64,000 bases of DNA from Oligoflexia bacterium (GCA_015232355.1 JADFZW010000021.1:1-64000), one strand, 5' to 3'. Positions 23,966-32,663 are shown, counted from the first letter of the stretch. The notes: generated by a model from the letters alone, not told the origin. Numbers and translations are program-made.

Positions 23966-23997
23966 TGGCAATCCTGTAGGGTTGGTAGGAGTTGCCA
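23966..23997 (+). other. Stem-loop between the flagellin genes
   Basis: TGGCAATCCT (23966-23975) pairs with AGGAGTTGCCA (23987-23997) with one bulge, enclosing an 11-base loop. No T-run follows directly, so it is not a canonical terminator; an mRNA stability or processing element is possible. Confidence 0.45.
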
Positions 23998-24036
23998 ACT
24001 TTGAAAGCGTGAGTATTTTATCCAACCAGGATATTA

Positions 24037-24066
24037 GTTTTTTGTTTTTTGTTTTTTGTTTTTTTT
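24037..24066. repeat. 7-bp tandem repeat (GTTTTTT x4) between the flagellin genes
   Basis: Four copies of G followed by six Ts, ending in eight Ts, located about 80 bp upstream of the second flagellin. A 7-bp slippery tract could alter promoter spacing or act as a termination signal with the stem-loop 40 bp upstream. Confidence 0.9.
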
Positions 24067-24126
24067 AGTCATTTAATAATAACAATTTTAAGGGCAGGAT
24101 GTCCGAGTAAATACAGGAGGTATGAT

Positions 24127-24144
24127 ATGAACAACGGAGTATAA
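24127..24144 (+). CDS. Five-codon leader mini-ORF before the second flagellin
   Basis: ATG AAC AAC GGA GTA TAA (MNNGV) has a strong AGGAGG ribosome-binding site at 24115-24120 with 6-base spacing. Its TAA ends one base before the flagellin ATG at 24146. The flagellin itself has only the weaker CGGAG, which lies inside the mini-ORF. Translation of flagellin by re-initiation is therefore plausible. Whether the peptide is made is untested. Confidence 0.4.
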   Translation: MNNGV

Positions 24145-24145
24145 T

Positions 24146-24985
24146 ATGGGTTTAAGGATTAATACCAATGTGCCGTCTTTAGCTGCACAAAGGACTTTGT
24201 CGCAAACTAGAGAGATTGTAAATAATAACTTAAGAAAGTTATCTTCAGGAGAGAGGATAACCAGGGCCGGAGATGATGCCGCTGGATTGGCCATAAGTGA
24301 AAATTTAAAATCGCAAATTAGAGGTTTGCGCCAGTGTGTACGAAATGCAGGAGACGCAATAGGAATGATACAAACTTCAGAGGGAGGTTTAAACGAAATT
24401 TCTGCAATGGTTATCCGCTTACGTGAATTAGCAATTCAGTCATCTTCTGATACTATTGGAGATACTGAGAGAAGATTTTCAAATATTGAGTTTCAAAATT
24501 TGAAAGATGAGATAGATCGAATTGCAAATTCAGCAGAGTTCAATGGAATAAAACTGTTGAATGGTGGTGGCGGAGTAATGGAATTTCAGATTGGATTACA
24601 CAACAATCCTGCTTTAGACAGGCTTGTTTATGATGGAACTTTTATTAATGCTTCAACAGCAACGTTAGGAGTTGCAGAGACTGATATATCCACCAAAGTG
24701 GGATCACAAATGGCGATACAGTCGTTAGATGATTCGTTAGTTTTGGTGAATGGGTACAGGGCCAATTTGGGGGCCAAACAAAATAGACTCTCTTCAATTA
24801 TAAGAAACCTAGAGGTTAATGAAGAGAATTTAAGTGCGGCCAACTCAAGAATTCGTGACGTGGATTTGGCCCAGGAAACCGCTGAAATGACAAAGAATAA
24901 TATTTTGTTACAAGCGGGTGTATCAGTTTTAGGTCAAGCAAATCAAACTCCTGGTGTAGCATTGAAGCTCTTGGGAAATGGATAA
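24146..24985 (+). CDS. Flagellin (second copy)
   Basis: The 279-residue paralog of the preceding flagellin has the same short D0/D1-only form: MGLRINTNVPSLAAQRTL, LRKLSSGERITRAGDDAAGLAISE, and a C-terminal ANSRIRDVDLAQETAEMTKNNILLQAG stretch ending VLGQANQTPGVALKLLG. The middle differs from the first copy, including an extra Gly-Gly-Gly turn. Bacteria with several flagellins often use them at different filament positions. It is the last gene before a strong terminator. The ATG is tightly linked to an upstream mini-ORF. Confidence 0.97.
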   Translation: MGLRINTNVPSLAAQRTLSQTREIVNNNLRKLSSGERITRAGDDAAGLAISENLKSQIRGLRQCVRNAGDAIGMIQTSEGGLNEISAMVIRLRELAIQSSSDTIGDTERRFSNIEFQNLKDEIDRIANSAEFNGIKLLNGGGGVMEFQIGLHNNPALDRLVYDGTFINASTATLGVAETDISTKVGSQMAIQSLDDSLVLVNGYRANLGAKQNRLSSIIRNLEVNEENLSAANSRIRDVDLAQETAEMTKNNILLQAGVSVLGQANQTPGVALKLLGNG

Positions 24986-24998
24986 CGATACTCACGGA

Positions 24999-25034
24999 CC
25001 TTGCTCCGAATGGAGCAAGGTTTTTTTATTTTTT
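24999..25034 (+). terminator. Intrinsic terminator after the flagellin genes
   Basis: A perfect 9-bp stem CCTTGCTCC/GGAGCAAGG with GAAT loop (24999-25020) is followed by seven Ts, an A and another T-run. Confidence 0.93.
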
Positions 25035-25075
25035 CCATAGAGGTAATGGAGATAATAGAGATAATAGAGGTTGAT

Positions 25076-26053
25076 ATGGGTAATACAAAAAAAACAGTAC
25101 TTATCTTTGGAATATCATCTTTTGTTGGATCAAATATAGCAGAGTTTTTAAAAAAAGATTACAGAGTTGTAGGAACCTATTATCAAAGTCAAATCCAAAT
25201 ACCCGATGTACTAACTATTCCATGTGATATTTTAAATAGAGAGGTTATTCAATCTATCATCTATGCAGTAAAGCCAGATATTGTGATATATGCCGTAGGG
25301 CTTTCTAAATTGGATTTATGTAGAGAAAATGATAAGGATGCCAATGCCCTTAATACCTTAGGAGTATTTAATGTTGCCAACTACTCCGAAAGATATAAGA
25401 GCAAATTATGTTATATTTCATCATCCTACATTTTTCCTGGTATTGATAAAATTTTTAATGAAAATGATACTCCAGATCCTTGTACAGAATATGGTAAAAC
25501 TAAGGCATCTGCAGAATTTTTTATTCAAAAGTCATGTTTAAATTATATAATTTTTCGTTCTTGTTCGATCTATGGAAGAAGTTTTAGTCCTCGTAGAATG
25601 AATAATTTTGAATTATTAGAAAGTAAATTGGTTAGAGGCAATTCAGTTATTTGTGATGGAAATATCTATATTGGATTTATAGATGTAATGTATCTTGCGC
25701 TTATAATAAAAATGGCGATTGAAAATGATGTTACAAATAGATTGTTTCAGTTTGGAAGTTCGGATGTTGCTTCGTTTTATGATTTTGCAAAAATCTTTAC
25801 TAAAATTACTAAATTAAATGAGAATCTTATTACTAAAAGTAAGTGGCCATTTCCTGAGATAAAGAGAGAAGTAAATGACGATGAAGTTGGCCATAAAAGA
25901 TTTTTTAAATTAAGTAATGACAATCTAGAGAGTTGTTTTAGTATTAAGATGCCTACTATAGAAGAATCAATTGAATTTACCTATTGCCGATTGGGTGGCA
26001 ATATGAGCTCAAGAAAGTCAAAAGGACCTTCTTCGCTATTAAAGTATATATGA
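25076..26053 (+). CDS. NAD(P)-dependent sugar reductase/epimerase (RmlD-like extended SDR)
   Basis: About 325 residues. The N-terminal Rossmann motif is VLIFGISSFVGSNIAEFL, followed by an ICYAVKPDIVIYAVGLS-type strand, a YISSSYIF segment and the catalytic YGKTKASAE (YxxxK). This is the layout of dTDP-4-dehydrorhamnose reductase and relatives that modify nucleotide sugars. I start at ATG 25076, with AGAGG at 25066-25070; ATG 25046 is possible, and the annotated-length frame from TTG 25001 would begin inside the terminator hairpin. Its position directly after flagellin genes may mean a part in flagellin or surface glycosylation, which is inference. The start region is built of GATAATAGA repeats. 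Confidence 0.82.
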   Translation: MGNTKKTVLIFGISSFVGSNIAEFLKKDYRVVGTYYQSQIQIPDVLTIPCDILNREVIQSIIYAVKPDIVIYAVGLSKLDLCRENDKDANALNTLGVFNVANYSERYKSKLCYISSSYIFPGIDKIFNENDTPDPCTEYGKTKASAEFFIQKSCLNYIIFRSCSIYGRSFSPRRMNNFELLESKLVRGNSVICDGNIYIGFIDVMYLALIIKMAIENDVTNRLFQFGSSDVASFYDFAKIFTKITKLNENLITKSKWPFPEIKREVNDDEVGHKRFFKLSNDNLESCFSIKMPTIEESIEFTYCRLGGNMSSRKSKGPSSLLKYI

Positions 26054-27094
26054 TTATGAAGTAACTCTAGAAGTGATTGATTGATTAGTGTAATAGACTT
26101 GTGATCTGCCATTTCCCTTCGCTTGATACATCATACGATCTGCAAAGTCGATAATGTCTTCTCTGGTTTTAGCATCTCTAGGATATTCAGCAATGCCGAT
26201 TGAGACAGTTAGATTGATTAACTCTTGAGCAACACTTTGTTTAGGAACAATAGATGATGAGTGACCATTTGTGGGAATAGTTTTGAATTTGTTTTTTCCT
26301 ACCGCTCGAAGGATACGAGATGCTACTTTATATGCTAAATCGAATCCGACATTTGGTAAAATAATAACAAATTCATCGCCACCATAACGATACATCAAAT
26401 CTGATTCTCGAATCAATTTTTTAAATATTTTAGAAATTTCAACTAAGATGGAGCTACCAACTAAGTGTCCAAAATTATCATTAACATATTTGAAGTGATC
26501 GATGTCGATAAAAAGAATTGAAAATATTTCATTAATTTCTTGGTAACGTTTTATGTGGATGTCTAAATCTAAATAGAGTTTTCTTTGATTAAAGAGTCCG
26601 GTTACATCATCTATATGGGTTAACATTAATAACCCTTTTAGATTGGTACGTGAATATTCATCTGGGCCAGGGCCGCAAGCATAAGCAGCAGCAGCAGCAG
26701 CAGCAGCAGAAGAAGAAGTAGTAGCAGACTTTAAGTTAGAAAACTGTTTTACTAAAGGGAGCAATTCATTTTCTTTAAATGGATAAGATAAAACATCATC
26801 AACACCATTTCGAAAAGCATTTATTGCTAATTGATAATCCTCTTCAATGTTAACTAAAAGTAATTCTGTTTGAGGATTGGTGTGTTTGATTTTTCTTATT
26901 GTGGCCATATCTGCTTCCAGTAAAATTATTGAAGTATCTTTGTCAATTAAATTTATGGAAGAGATTTTTTTGTTTTCAACTATTAGAGAACTTTTTAGAG
27001 TGTTGGAGATTTGTATAAATAGCTGACAAAAGTCATCATGTACTTTGTCGGATAGGTTAAAATTTATTATTTTAATCAGTTTATTATTGGCCAT
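26054..27094 (-). CDS. Diguanylate cyclase (GGDEF) with degenerate receiver-like N-terminus
   Basis: The 346-residue protein ends in a GGDEF domain (about 165-340) with LTHIDDVTGLFNQRKLY, FIDIDHFKYVNDNFGH and the intact active site RYGGDEF. RESD five residues upstream is an RxxD inhibitory site, so c-di-GMP product feedback is expected. The first 120 residues have a receiver-like pattern (SIILLEAD, LLVNIEED, NGVDDVLSYPF) but no clear phospho-acceptor Asp/Lys pair. The two are joined by a Ser-Ala linker of nine alanines coded by a GCA triplet repeat. It lies 77 bp downstream of the acidic coiled-coil gene and is likely co-transcribed with it. Confidence 0.9.
   Translation of the reverse strand: MANNKLIKIINFNLSDKVHDDFCQLFIQISNTLKSSLIVENKKISSINLIDKDTSIILLEADMATIRKIKHTNPQTELLLVNIEEDYQLAINAFRNGVDDVLSYPFKENELLPLVKQFSNLKSATTSSSAAAAAAAAYACGPGPDEYSRTNLKGLLMLTHIDDVTGLFNQRKLYLDLDIHIKRYQEINEIFSILFIDIDHFKYVNDNFGHLVGSSILVEISKIFKKLIRESDLMYRYGGDEFVIILPNVGFDLAYKVASRILRAVGKNKFKTIPTNGHSSSIVPKQSVAQELINLTVSIGIAEYPRDAKTREDIIDFADRMMYQAKGNGRSQVYYTNQSITSRVTS
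26684..26724. repeat. Triplet repeat (GCA/GAA/GTA) encoding a poly-Ser/Ala linker
   Basis: About thirteen consecutive trinucleotides, mostly GCA on the plus strand, encode Ser-Ala on the minus strand between the receiver-like and GGDEF domains. Confidence 0.9.
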
Positions 27095-27171
27095 TCTTTA
27101 TATTACATATCCTATAATTAATAAGATGTTATGTTAGAGTTTTATTTTTTTTTATCTTTTTAATTAAATAA

Positions 27172-29148
27172 TTAAATTTTCAGTTTTTTCTGAAGAGCAC
27201 TTTTACTTGGTCCATCTAGCATATCCTCTTCAAAAATATTCAGGGCATTTTCCAAATTTCTCTTAATTTTATCAACTTTATTTTCTAACATTGTTTGGAT
27301 ATTTTTGCTTTCTTGTTCCTTTTTCATCAGCCCTTCGATATCAAATTCTAGAGTATCAATTTGTCGTTTTAATTCTAAGATTTTGTTATCTCTGGTAGCT
27401 ATTTGCAATTCGGTATCTGTGCGCAGCAATTCAAGTTGATTCTCTAACTCTTGCTCTCTTTGCTTAATAGCATTTAAATCAACTTTTACCTTTTGTCCAA
27501 GTTTTTGTACCTCAAGTTGATAATTTTTATTTTTTTCTTCAGCAATATGACGGCGATTTTCTGCGATTTTAATACGGTAATTTAAATTTTCAATTTCCTC
27601 AGAGTGTCTTTTCTTTGAAATTGCCAGTTCAATCTTTTTTTCATCAAGAAGTGCTTTCATGCTGAGATGTTCTTGATCACTTTTGTTTTTATCTAAATCC
27701 AAGCGTTCAATTTTTTTTATTAAGTGTTCTCTATCTTCTCGCAGATTTCTTATAACTGTTTTTAACTTAACTAATTCATCTTCGTAGTAGGATGTATATT
27801 CTCGATTAGTTGGTAAAATATCAGTGGTAGTGATATTTTGTATTGTTTCGGAGGTAGTTTCACTTAGTAAGTTTTTATTTTTTTTGTTATTGCTGCTGTT
27901 TTTGTTGTTGTTGTTGTTATTCGTTTTTGCTGATTTTTCTTCTGAAAGTGAATTTTTGAAATCACCAACACTAAATAGATCAGTGGCTTCATGTTCAGTC
28001 ATTCCCATTTTTGAATCAGAAGAATCAGAGGAGTCAGCGGAGTCAGAGGAGTCAGAAAAATCGATGGGAGTTGATGATTCCTCTATAGTAGATATATTTG
28101 CTCCTGATTCTTGATTGATGTTTTCATTGCTAAATTCCATATCTTCTTCTGTAGGCGCAACAGTATTTATAATTGGATTTGTAGGAGTAATAATTTCAGA
28201 TAGTGTTTCAGCAGTATTTTCATTTATTTTTGCTCGATAAACTTCAATATTTAAATCTTCTATATTTTCTTGATCTTTTAATTCAACTTTTGCTGAATCG
28301 ATATTTTCATTAGTGTTATCTCCAGTGTTTCCTTTTTCAGTTGAAATCTCGGCAATATTCTCCATTACTAAATCTTCTGCCTCTGATTTGATTTCTGGAC
28401 CTATACTAACGTTAGCATTATCACTTTCTTTGTTCTCAAATGTACTATTTGTTTGCTCACTTAATTCTGCTGCATTTTGAAGAATTTCTTCAGCAATGGT
28501 TATTTCTGATTTATCTACGGTGGCATCCTGAATTTTTTTTTCGATTGCATCTTCATCTTCATCTTCATTCTCATTATCATTTTCATTATTATTTATTTCG
28601 CTGTCAGCAATAGGAGTGTTGTCATATTCTTGTTCGATTTTTTGTTCTTGATTTTCATTTACCTTTATTGAGTTTGCAGTAAATTGGAGATTGAAATCAT
28701 CACTTAGTGTGTTGGTTGCCTCTGAAAGAAGATCTTTTTTTAGTGTATTAAGATCAAATACTACAGTTTTTTTATTATCTTCATCATCTTCTGGTATTTG
28801 AGTTAATGTTTCAGCAGGTGTGGTTGGGCGATTGTCGGCATTCATTTTTTCTTGATTCTCCTCTTCAGACGAATTCATATTGAAGATGATGTTATTGCCG
28901 ATAGTGTTATTGATAGTATTGGTTAGTCCATTTGTTGATTCGGTTTTTGTGTTATCATCTTCGATATCATCACCATTTTTAGCGATTAATTTTTCAATCT
29001 CTTTTGGATTTTTTTGATGGTTGTGTTTTGCAAAATCAAAGCTAGTATTATTATCAAATTGAGCTTGAATTTTTTTATTAAGGTCAGATTCAATCACCTT
29101 TTTTGTGTCGTTGGATATGCTTTCTGAAGATCCTTTATTTTCTTTCAT
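27172..29148 (-). CDS. Acidic low-complexity protein with C-terminal coiled coil (unknown function)
   Basis: The 658-residue protein is not recognised. Residues 1-400 are strongly acidic and rich in Asn, Glu, Asp and Ser, without membrane segments or Cys, and look disordered. This part contains an SDSSDSADSSDSSDS run from a 9-bp repeat (28018-28064), an Asn/Glu/Asp run (28547-28592) and an Asn/Lys run (27880-27922). Residues about 425-640 form a long heptad coiled coil (ELVKLKTVIRNLREDREHL onward). Such proteins often act as scaffolds or cell-pole organisers. It is the first gene of a pair with the GGDEF protein, so a signalling scaffold role is possible but unproven. ATG 29148 has no clear ribosome-binding site. 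Confidence 0.72.
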   Translation of the reverse strand: MKENKGSSESISNDTKKVIESDLNKKIQAQFDNNTSFDFAKHNHQKNPKEIEKLIAKNGDDIEDDNTKTESTNGLTNTINNTIGNNIIFNMNSSEEENQEKMNADNRPTTPAETLTQIPEDDEDNKKTVVFDLNTLKKDLLSEATNTLSDDFNLQFTANSIKVNENQEQKIEQEYDNTPIADSEINNNENDNENEDEDEDAIEKKIQDATVDKSEITIAEEILQNAAELSEQTNSTFENKESDNANVSIGPEIKSEAEDLVMENIAEISTEKGNTGDNTNENIDSAKVELKDQENIEDLNIEVYRAKINENTAETLSEIITPTNPIINTVAPTEEDMEFSNENINQESGANISTIEESSTPIDFSDSSDSADSSDSSDSKMGMTEHEATDLFSVGDFKNSLSEEKSAKTNNNNNNKNSSNNKKNKNLLSETTSETIQNITTTDILPTNREYTSYYEDELVKLKTVIRNLREDREHLIKKIERLDLDKNKSDQEHLSMKALLDEKKIELAISKKRHSEEIENLNYRIKIAENRRHIAEEKNKNYQLEVQKLGQKVKVDLNAIKQREQELENQLELLRTDTELQIATRDNKILELKRQIDTLEFDIEGLMKKEQESKNIQTMLENKVDKIKRNLENALNIFEEDMLDGPSKSALQKKLKI

Positions 29149-29447
29149 TCTTTTTTTTTAAATCCTAAAGATTTAATTATTTTTATATTTATTTCAGATC
29201 AAAACGATACACTAATCGCAAATTAACATTCGATAAGTACTCTAATATTATATTATGCTTCTATAATTTATAACAAATCGGATAATTCTATCATAACAAG
29301 CATAGCAAAAACTGCAACCAGAGGAATCATCTGACATTTTTGTATTTTGTATTGTATTTTGTATAAGGAGGGTCTTTAAATCATATCTTATTAGTATTAG
29401 AATGTAGATAATTGTAAAGACAATTTATATTCTATGGGAGTTTTTTG
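29149..29447. other. Intergenic region between divergent genes
   Basis: No gene. A short TTTTGTATT repeat (29337-29361) leads into a perfect AAGGAGGG ribosome-binding-like sequence at 29365-29372 with no start codon within ten bases. The real ribosome-binding site of the next gene is GGGAG at 29436-29440. Confidence 0.55.
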
Positions 29448-30560
29448 GTGAAACTGATATATCTTTGTTGTTTTTTATTATGTACTACTTTTGCTTGTGT
29501 TAGTGTTAGTGCTATTGTTAATGCTAGCGAAAAACTATCATTAGAGGCAGAAAAAGAGGCAGAAAATGCCGTTTTAAAGAGTGGAAGTGCTGGATCAGCA
29601 GGAGTGGTTTCAGCTGCGGCCGTTTCTACTACGGTCCCTGTTGCCGAAGGGGATATGCGCTTTCCGGTAAATGTATTGTTGTTAGATAATCTATTTTCTC
29701 ATCATATAATCGTAGTTGAGAAATCTACTCACCGTCTTCATCTGTATAAGAATAATAATGGATTTCCAGAGTATCTTTTTAGCTATCCAATAGCTACGGG
29801 ATTAACTTCTGGTAATAAGAGCAATCGTGGAGATTTAAAAACTCCAGAGGGAATTTATCAATTAACTCATTTTCTATCTTCGGAGGAATTATTAAAAAAA
29901 TATGGTGAAGATGCTAAACAATATGGAGTTGGTGCTTTTGTTACTGATTATCCAAATATCATGGATAAGAGAGATGGAAAAACAGGAGGAGGTATTTGGT
30001 TACATTCTACCAATGATGAATCTAGATTGTTAAAGGGTTTGGATTCTAAAGGGTGTGTGGTTTTGGCCAATAAAGATATAAAAGAACTCTCTCGCTACAT
30101 TGAACTTAATGCTACACCAGTAATAATTGTTCAAGATCTTTTATTTTTAAGAAAGGAGACATGGGAGAAGAATCGTGATGATATTGTAAGTAGAGTTAAT
30201 GGTTGGATAAAAGCTTGGCAAGATAAAAATTTTGCTCGTTATATAAGTTATTATCATAATGATTACCATGATACTTTCAAGGGAAATTTAAAAGGATTTA
30301 GAAATTATAAAATGGCAGTCTTTCAAAAAGCAGGCAAACCAATAATTAAAATAAAAGGTCTGTCGGTTGCAGTTTTTGATAAATATGCAGTAGTACAATT
30401 CGAGCAATATTATAAATCAAATACTATAAATGATTCTGGTAGAAAGCTACTTTATATGAAAAAAGATGAAAATTATGAATGGAGAGTTGTCTCCGAGCTT
30501 TTCTACACCTTAAATCGTTCTTCAGAGGTAGCATTAATAAAATATAGCGATATAAAATAA
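29448..30560 (+). CDS. L,D-transpeptidase (YkuD) with C-terminal NTF2/SnoaL-like domain
   Basis: About 370 residues with a signal peptide (hydrophobic run ending VSAIVNA-SEK). The YkuD domain covers roughly 80-220: HHIIVVEKSTHRLHLY at its start, GDLKTPEGIYQ, and the catalytic IWLHSTNDE..SKGCVVL with C203 and its His. These enzymes make 3-3 crosslinks in peptidoglycan or attach proteins to it in the periplasm. Residues about 245-365 (VNGWIKAWQDKNFARYISYYH onward) form a SnoaL-like cone seen on other L,D-transpeptidases. GTG 29448 fits GGGAG seven bases upstream better than TTG 29445. An Ala/Val/Ser-rich stretch links signal peptide and domain. First gene of a module with a membrane coiled-coil protein and a bactofilin. 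Confidence 0.9.
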   Translation: MKLIYLCCFLLCTTFACVSVSAIVNASEKLSLEAEKEAENAVLKSGSAGSAGVVSAAAVSTTVPVAEGDMRFPVNVLLLDNLFSHHIIVVEKSTHRLHLYKNNNGFPEYLFSYPIATGLTSGNKSNRGDLKTPEGIYQLTHFLSSEELLKKYGEDAKQYGVGAFVTDYPNIMDKRDGKTGGGIWLHSTNDESRLLKGLDSKGCVVLANKDIKELSRYIELNATPVIIVQDLLFLRKETWEKNRDDIVSRVNGWIKAWQDKNFARYISYYHNDYHDTFKGNLKGFRNYKMAVFQKAGKPIIKIKGLSVAVFDKYAVVQFEQYYKSNTINDSGRKLLYMKKDENYEWRVVSELFYTLNRSSEVALIKYSDIK

Positions 30561-30574
30561 AAGGTAAGTAGTCT

Positions 30575-31333
30575 ATGCTTTATAACAACTCAAAGAATTT
30601 AACTTTTGTGATTTATGATGAGCAAAGGCCGACAAAGTGTTTTGAAATTAAAAAGGGACAAATTAGACTTGCAATCTTCTTGCTTCCACTTCTTTTTTTG
30701 GTTTTATTGTTGGCACTTCTATTTACGATTTCATATATAAGAAACGTTAACTATGCTCTCAAGTATCAAGAGCCAGTTATTTTGCAAAAATATCAAAATG
30801 AAAGAACGGCCACACTAAATAAACAAACTGAATTAGAAAGGACTAATAAAGAGTTAGAGAGTACTAATGCAATTTTGATGTCCAAGATTAAAGCAGCGAA
30901 AACATCAGAAGTATTGTTACCATTTATAAGACCAACAATGGGAGCAAAGGATATGACAAGCAGTGGATTGCTTGGAATTCAAAATGTTGATGTTAAATTT
31001 TCTACTGACTCTAATCGTGCAACTCTACTATTTAATCTTACAAATCCAACTGGTCAAAAAATTACCGGACATATATTTGTAATGCTTCGGACATCATCGC
31101 TATTTACTATTTATCCCTCTGAGGCAATGAGTATTAAAAATACTCTTTCTACGGGAATGACTAATTATGATATGGGAGAGCATTTTAGTATGTCTAGGTT
31201 ACGACCAGTGAATGCATCTTTTAATTTGCCATTACAACGAAATGCTCAGTACTATTTTGATGTAGTGATTTTTTCTAAAAGTGGCGATCTTATTTACAAA
31301 AAAATGCTAGGACCTCACATCTTAAAAAGCTAA
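30575..31333 (+). CDS. Membrane-anchored coiled-coil protein, bactofilin-linked
   Basis: The 252-residue protein has a 35-residue cytoplasmic start, one strong transmembrane helix (about 33-58, LAIFLLPLLFLVLLLALLF), a short coiled coil (about 80-115) and a beta-rich periplasmic domain (about 130-250, VKFSTDSNRATLLFNLTNPTG onward). The N-terminal half resembles the membrane/coiled-coil anchor of M23 endopeptidases that accompany bactofilins in other bacteria, but there is no peptidase domain or HxH motif. It may link cytoplasmic bactofilin to periplasmic wall enzymes such as the L,D-transpeptidase, whose gene ends 14 bp upstream. That role is inferred from position. Confidence 0.65.
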   Translation: MLYNNSKNLTFVIYDEQRPTKCFEIKKGQIRLAIFLLPLLFLVLLLALLFTISYIRNVNYALKYQEPVILQKYQNERTATLNKQTELERTNKELESTNAILMSKIKAAKTSEVLLPFIRPTMGAKDMTSSGLLGIQNVDVKFSTDSNRATLLFNLTNPTGQKITGHIFVMLRTSSLFTIYPSEAMSIKNTLSTGMTNYDMGEHFSMSRLRPVNASFNLPLQRNAQYYFDVVIFSKSGDLIYKKMLGPHILKS

Positions 31334-31357
31334 GAAGCAAAAGAAGTTGAAAAATTA

Positions 31358-31735
31358 ATGGAAGAAAATAATTATTTAGATATCAAGGAACAAAATTTTT
31401 CCTTTCTTGGGGTAGGAGCAAAATTACATGGGGAGTTTCGACTGTCCGGTGTAGTGAGAGTTGCTGCTCAGATGGAGGGGGAATTATTTGTAGAATCTAG
31501 TGGTAAACTAATAATAGAGAGAGATGGTCAATTTAGTGGTAGATTAGAAAGTGATGATATTGAAATTTTTGGAGAGGTTGAAGGCGAAATAAAATCTAAT
31601 GGCCGTGTAATACTTAGACCATGCTCAAAAGTGAATGGGAAAATTAGTTGTAAGGATTTGGTGATCTATCCAGGGGCCATACTTAATATTGAAGGACATA
31701 CTTCATCTTCATCTTTATATTCATCTCAAGAATAA
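31358..31735 (+). CDS. Bactofilin
   Basis: The 125-residue protein has the bactofilin beta-helix core (DUF583): GVGAKLHGEFRLSGVVRVAAQ, GKLIIERDGQFSGRL, IEIFGEVEGEI and GRVILRPCSKVNGKISCKDLVIYPGA, in short repeating turns. A short N-terminal tail (LDIKEQNFSFL) may act as a membrane-targeting stretch. Bactofilins are bacterial cytoskeletal polymers that recruit cell-wall enzymes. It follows the L,D-transpeptidase and the membrane protein genes with small gaps (24 bp). Its last ten bases overlap the convergent MBL hydrolase gene. Confidence 0.93.
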   Translation: MEENNYLDIKEQNFSFLGVGAKLHGEFRLSGVVRVAAQMEGELFVESSGKLIIERDGQFSGRLESDDIEIFGEVEGEIKSNGRVILRPCSKVNGKISCKDLVIYPGAILNIEGHTSSSSLYSSQE

Positions 31736-32583
31736 TATAATATCTGTCCATCTTCTAGGGGAAGTATTTTTTTATCACAACCATAACGACTCATTAAAAG
31801 ATCAGTAAGTGATTGATGTTCAAGATTGTGTGCTAAATGAATCAGACCAGTGAATTTAGCATTAATATACTCAGCGTATGATAATGCTGTATCTAGATTT
31901 AAATGTGTCTGATGTTTTTTTTCTCGAAGGCAATCAATAATTAATATATCTAAATTAGCATTCTTTAATGTCTCTAATGTCTTTTCTTCTATGCATGCTA
32001 TATCTACAAAATATCCTAATTTAGAGTGAATAAATGAAATAGTATGAGTGTATCCATGTGGAGAAATAAAGAAAGTAAATTTTTCACCTAAAATTTCGTC
32101 AAGGAGTAATTCAGGTTGGTCAGTATCAGTATCGATATTTATTAGATTCAGGTGAGGTATTCCTCCTCCTATCTGTGGGTGATTAAGATCAAATATTTTA
32201 TTTGCTTGAAATATATATGGAAAGCGAATTGTTAGTTCTTCGGAAACTTTTTTTGTAGTGTAAATTGGAATAACATTTATGCTAGATTTTGGTGTTTTAG
32301 CAAAACAAAAGGGACGTAAATCATCTATTCCATGTAGATGATCTGCATGTTCGTGTGTTAGAATTACAGCATCTACTTTTTTTATAGAGGATCGTAACAC
32401 TTGATAGCGAAGATCAGGAGATGTGTCTACTAGAATAGAAATGCCATCGGAGCTTTCTAAATGTACGCTGGTTCGTAAACGATGATTACGTTTATCTTTA
32501 GATGTACAAACTTGGCAATTGCAACCAATGGTTGGTACTCCTGTGCTGGTCCCTGTTCCTAGAATAGTTATTTTGTTTTGCAT
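31726..32583 (-). CDS. MBL-fold metallo-hydrolase (PhnP-like)
   Basis: About 285 residues. The start ITILGTGTSTGVPTIGCNCQVC with a C-x-C-x2-C cluster is typical of PhnP-like phosphodiesterases. The metal motif is VILTHEHADHLHGID, with further ligands in FFISPHGYTHT and LIHLAHNLEHQ. PhnP hydrolyses cyclic ribose phosphates; wider relatives process other cyclic phosphodiesters, so the substrate here is open. I start at ATG 32583 (MQNKITIL); the longer frame to 32625 adds an untypical tail and would lie against the divergent M16 gene. It overlaps the convergent bactofilin gene end by ten bases. Confidence 0.85.
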   Translation of the reverse strand: MQNKITILGTGTSTGVPTIGCNCQVCTSKDKRNHRLRTSVHLESSDGISILVDTSPDLRYQVLRSSIKKVDAVILTHEHADHLHGIDDLRPFCFAKTPKSSINVIPIYTTKKVSEELTIRFPYIFQANKIFDLNHPQIGGGIPHLNLINIDTDTDQPELLLDEILGEKFTFFISPHGYTHTISFIHSKLGYFVDIACIEEKTLETLKNANLDILIIDCLREKKHQTHLNLDTALSYAEYINAKFTGLIHLAHNLEHQSLTDLLMSRYGCDKKILPLEDGQILYYS

Positions 32584-32663
32584 TTTTTTTATTTGTGTTT
32601 TTATTTGTAAAGGTAATAATAACATTTTCCAATATTATAATAAATATTTCAACAAGAGAGATG

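Noticed and set aside
25001..25075. Extended N-terminus of the RmlD-like reductase from TTG 25001
   Set aside because: The start would lie within the intrinsic terminator hairpin; ATG 25076 has a ribosome-binding site and begins the Rossmann fold at the normal distance.
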